A stretch of 12,919 nucleotides of DNA. It comes from an uncultured Sphingomonadales bacterium (GTDB lineage Bacteria > Pseudomonadota > Alphaproteobacteria > Sphingomonadales > Sphingomonadaceae). Under the pieces are notes generated by a model. It searched no databases. It saw only the letters and a list, made by a program, of their open reading frames with translations, and had not been told where the DNA came from. Within the stretch, counting starts at the first letter, position 1. Each line of letters starts with the position of its first letter. Positions 9,086-12,919 of the stretch are shown one piece after another. The position numbers and the translations under genes are program-made. The DNA is taken from NCBI GenBank assembly GCA_937898525.1, contig CALCBC010000085.1, positions 1 through 12,919 on the forward strand. Reading direction: 5' to 3'.

Positions 9086-9388
9086 ATGGATTGGATTATT
9101 CCTGCAATCGTCGGATGGTGCGGAACGGGATGGCCCTGGCGCTTTCCGTTTCCGTCGGGTGGAGGCGGCACAGGCCCGGACGATCCCTGGCCGCCGAATT
9201 GCCCGATGTGCGGGCTGATCACCAAGATCGCCGGCGCGATCCTCGCAGTCATCATCGTCAACGTGCTGGCGGGCAACGAACTGATCAACGGCCTCGCCGC
9301 GGTGACGGTCGTGTCGCTTGCGGCAGGCAAGGTCGGTGGCGACATCGTCAATGCCCTTGGCGGCATGGCCTTCCGCAAGTCGGCCTGA
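9086..9388 (+). CDS. Small membrane protein with Cys-Pro-Met-Cys motif, unknown function
   Basis: A protein of 100 residues that I do not recognise. The N-terminal 38 residues are rich in Trp, Pro and Gly (WCGTGWPWRFPFPSGGGG), with C12. A CPMC motif at 39-42 immediately precedes two hydrophobic stretches (about 46-63 and 66-83) separated by GNELING. The CxxC could bind metal or be redox active; in a protein this small either is a guess. The ATG at 9086 has GGGGGAG seven bases upstream, the strongest ribosome binding site in the window. Seven bases earlier an ATG in another frame opens an overlapping frame that runs through the terminator and is a shadow. The gene has its own predicted promoter and terminator, so it appears to be an independent unit between yqeY and dnaG. 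Confidence 0.75.
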   Translation: MDWIIPAIVGWCGTGWPWRFPFPSGGGGTGPDDPWPPNCPMCGLITKIAGAILAVIIVNVLAGNELINGLAAVTVVSLAAGKVGGDIVNALGGMAFRKSA

Positions 9389-9408
9389 GCGCTCGCGAGG
9401 GACGGACT

Positions 9409-9438
9409 GGCCCGGGCGGTCGGCGACTGCCCGGGTTT
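9409..9438 (+). terminator. Strong intrinsic terminator after the CPMC protein gene
   Basis: Stem CCCGGGCGGTC (9411-9421) pairs with GACTGCCCGGG (9425-9435): eleven pairs including one G-U, loop GGC, followed by TTT. Two more G-U pairs can extend the base (9409-9410 with 9436-9437). It starts 21 bases after the stop codon. It should end transcription before dnaG and so separates the dnaG-rpoD unit from the upstream genes. Confidence 0.8.
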
Positions 9439-9474
9439 CCACCGCTAACCCCCCGCAAACCTCGTGCGGCTCGA

Positions 9475-9502
9475 TTGTCGTGGCCCGTGTTGCGGGTGTA
9501 AT
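9475..9502 (+). promoter_or_regulatory. Predicted promoter immediately before dnaG
   Basis: TTGTCG (9475-9480) and TGTAAT (9497-9502) are 16 bases apart, matching consensus at four and five of six positions. It lies after the terminator at 9409-9438, where dnaG needs a new promoter. Transcription would start at about 9508-9511, at or next to the dnaG ATG, implying an mRNA with little or no leader. Confidence 0.5.
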
Positions 9503-9510
9503 CACCAGGG

Positions 9511-11385
9511 ATGGCGCTTTCCCCCCAATGGCTCGACGAACTGCGCGCGCGCGTCACGCTTTCGAGCGTGATCATGCGCACGACCAAGCTCGTCCGCGCG
9601 GGGCGCGAGTGGAAGGCCTGCTGTCCGTTCCACAACGAGAAGACCCCGAGCTTCACCGTCAGCGACGAGAAAGGCTTCTATCACTGCTTCGGCTGCGGCG
9701 CGCACGGCGACGTGATCCGCTGGATGACCGACCAGCGCGGCCTGTCCTTCATGGACGCGGTCAAGGAGCTCGCCGCCGAGGCGGGCATGGACGTCCCGCG
9801 CCCCGATCCGCGCGAAGCACAGCGCGCCGAGCAGCAGGCCGGGCTGCACGAGGTCATGGCCGCGGCGCAGGACTGGTTTCGCGCCAATCTCGACACGGCC
9901 GAAGGTGCGCGGGCGCGCGAATACCTCAAGTCGCGGCGGTTCGACGCGCACACGATCGAGCGCTTCGGCTTCGGCTACGCGCCCGACAGCCGCAACGCGC
10001 TCAAGGCCGCGCTCAAGGCGTTCGACGAGCCGATGCTGGTCGAGGCCGGCCTGCGCATCGCCGCGGAGGAGCGCGAACCCTACGACCGCTTTCGCGGCCG
10101 GCTGACGATCCCGATCCACGACGCGCGCGGGCGGGTGATCGCCTTCGCCGCGCGAATCCTCGACGCCGAGAAAAAGGATGCGCCCAAGTACCTGAATTCG
10201 CCCGATACACCGCTGTTCGACAAGGGGCGCACGCTGTTCAACCTGCACCGCGCCGGTCCCGCCTCGCGCAAGAGCGGGCGGATCGTGGTGGTCGAGGGGC
10301 AGATGGACGCGATCGCGCTCGCCGCGGCCGGAATCGAGGAAGCCGTGGCGCCGATGGGCACGGCGCTGACCGAGCGCCAGCTCGAGATGCTCTGGCGGCT
10401 CGTGGAGAAGCCGATCCTGTGCTTCGACGGCGACGCGGCGGGCAGGCGTGCCGCGATGCGCGCCGCGGCGCGCGCGCTGCCACTGCTGCGCCCCGGCCAT
10501 TCGCTGCAGTTCGTCACCCTGCCCGCCGGGATGGATCCGGACGACCTCCTGAGGGCGAGCGGGCGCGAGGCTCTCGAAGCGCTGCTCGCGAAGCCCGTGA
10601 GCCTGCTCGACGCGCTGTGGCAGACCGAGCGCGACGCCGCCCCCCTCGCCTCTCCCGAGGACAAGGCCGCGCTCAAGGCGCGGCTGCTGGCCCACGTCGA
10701 AGCGATCCGCCACCCGGACATCGCGCCGCTCTACCGCCGCGAGCTGCTCGACCGGTTCTCGGCCTTCGCATTCCCGCGCCGCGAGTTCCGGCCGGCCGGG
10801 CCGCGCACCGGTCGCCCGGCAAGCCCGTTGCGCCAGGGTGCTTCAGAGGGGCTGCGCAAGGCCGCGTCGGGCGGCGCGCGCGATGCGCTGGCCCAGGCAG
10901 TGCTCGCCGGGCTGGCTCGCTATCCCGACCAGATTCCCCGTCACGCCGAGGCGCTGATGGGGCTCGCGCCCGACGATCCGCAGCTCTCGCAGGCGATCTC
11001 TGCGTTGCTCGAGACCGCCGGAACGCTTGACGCGGGAGCAAGCGATCCCATATCCGCCCCTGCCATTCCTGCACCGCCGGCGGACAGCGCTCGCTATTCC
11101 TTCCTCGTCGAAGGGTCCGATCCGCAAGGAGCGCGTGAGGATCTGGCCGAGGCGGTGTCGCTGCTGGTCGAGAGGCCGGCGCTGGAGGCGGCTATCGCCG
11201 CGGCCACGGCCCGTTTCGAAACCGACCCGGAAGGCGCTTTCGCCGAGCAGCAGCGGCTGCGCCAACGAAAGCTGGAAATCGAGTCGCGACTCGGGCACAT
11301 GGCCCGCCAACGTGCCGGCGCCACGGCGCCGGAGAAACCCTCGCCCGAAACCCAGGCGGTTGCGGACGAACAGGAAACAGGTTGA
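9511..11385 (+). CDS. dnaG: DNA primase DnaG
   Basis: A protein of 624 residues, normal for alphaproteobacterial primases. It synthesises RNA primers at the replication fork with DnaB. The CHC2 zinc finger has C38-P-F-H41 and C59-F-G-C62. The catalytic core follows, with YDRFRGRLTIPI (191-202) as the RNA polymerase basic motif, and the TOPRIM domain with VVEGQMD (260-266, E262) and FDGDAAGRRAA (305-315, D306 and D308), then MDPDD at 341-345. A Pro/Arg/Gly-rich linker (about 422-445) leads to a C-terminal helical region (about 450-600), expected to bind DnaB. An in-frame TAA at 9499 rules out any longer start, and the first internal Met (22) lies inside the conserved domain, so ATG at 9511 is secure. 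No properly spaced ribosome binding site is seen. rpoD follows after 11 bases. Confidence 0.97.
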   Translation: MALSPQWLDELRARVTLSSVIMRTTKLVRAGREWKACCPFHNEKTPSFTVSDEKGFYHCFGCGAHGDVIRWMTDQRGLSFMDAVKELAAEAGMDVPRPDPREAQRAEQQAGLHEVMAAAQDWFRANLDTAEGARAREYLKSRRFDAHTIERFGFGYAPDSRNALKAALKAFDEPMLVEAGLRIAAEEREPYDRFRGRLTIPIHDARGRVIAFAARILDAEKKDAPKYLNSPDTPLFDKGRTLFNLHRAGPASRKSGRIVVVEGQMDAIALAAAGIEEAVAPMGTALTERQLEMLWRLVEKPILCFDGDAAGRRAAMRAAARALPLLRPGHSLQFVTLPAGMDPDDLLRASGREALEALLAKPVSLLDALWQTERDAAPLASPEDKAALKARLLAHVEAIRHPDIAPLYRRELLDRFSAFAFPRREFRPAGPRTGRPASPLRQGASEGLRKAASGGARDALAQAVLAGLARYPDQIPRHAEALMGLAPDDPQLSQAISALLETAGTLDAGASDPISAPAIPAPPADSARYSFLVEGSDPQGAREDLAEAVSLLVERPALEAAIAAATARFETDPEGAFAEQQRLRQRKLEIESRLGHMARQRAGATAPEKPSPETQAVADEQETG

Positions 11386-11396
11386 AGCTAGAAACT

Positions 11397-12919
<1,523 letters not shown>

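Overview
The window is a GC-rich stretch (about two thirds G+C where I counted by hand) from an alphaproteobacterial chromosome, most likely Sphingomonadales (Sphingomonas, Novosphingobium or Erythrobacter type). The basis is protein style and gene order: carA-carB-greA on one strand, a DUF4170 gene, yqeY-dnaG-rpoD on the other strand, and an EcfG-type stress promoter. The lineage is inferred from family resemblance, not from a database search. No rRNA, tRNA, IS element or CRISPR array is visible, and no gene-free stretch exceeds about 190 bases.

Left part (1-2840). The N-terminal third of enolase (eno) runs off the left edge on the minus strand. Divergent from it is a tight four-gene operon (644-2506) of small membrane-anchored proteins whose stop and start codons overlap as GTGA, GTGA and ATGA. 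The first and fourth have a DUF883/ElaB-YqjD-like membrane anchor, the second resembles the YqjE/holin-superfamily proteins, and the third is a one-helix protein. Upstream lies a match to the alphaproteobacterial general-stress promoter (GGAAC, 16 bases, CGTT). This resembles the E. coli yqjDEK operon, which is RpoS-controlled, and is the most interesting system here. A small DUF4170 gene follows.

Middle part (2840-8450). On the minus strand, in transcription order, are carA, a small membrane-anchored protein of unknown function, carB and greA. The small gene overlaps both car genes and is clearly lower in G+C (about 56% by hand count), so it looks like an insertion into the carbamoyl-phosphate synthetase operon. 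carA appears to start at TTG. A long imperfect hairpin separates greA from the convergent DUF4170 gene.

Right part (8450-12919). On the plus strand are yqeY (GatB/YqeY domain), a 100-residue membrane protein of unknown function with its own good promoter and terminator, dnaG (primase) and rpoD (primary sigma factor, cut by the right edge). dnaG-rpoD is the conserved macromolecular-synthesis pair. The promoter predicted for it lies so close to the dnaG ATG that the transcript may be leaderless.

Together the window covers glycolysis, carbamoyl phosphate supply for pyrimidines and arginine, transcript-cleavage rescue, and replication and transcription initiation, plus three little-understood membrane loci: the stress operon, the car insert and the Cys-Pro-Met-Cys protein.
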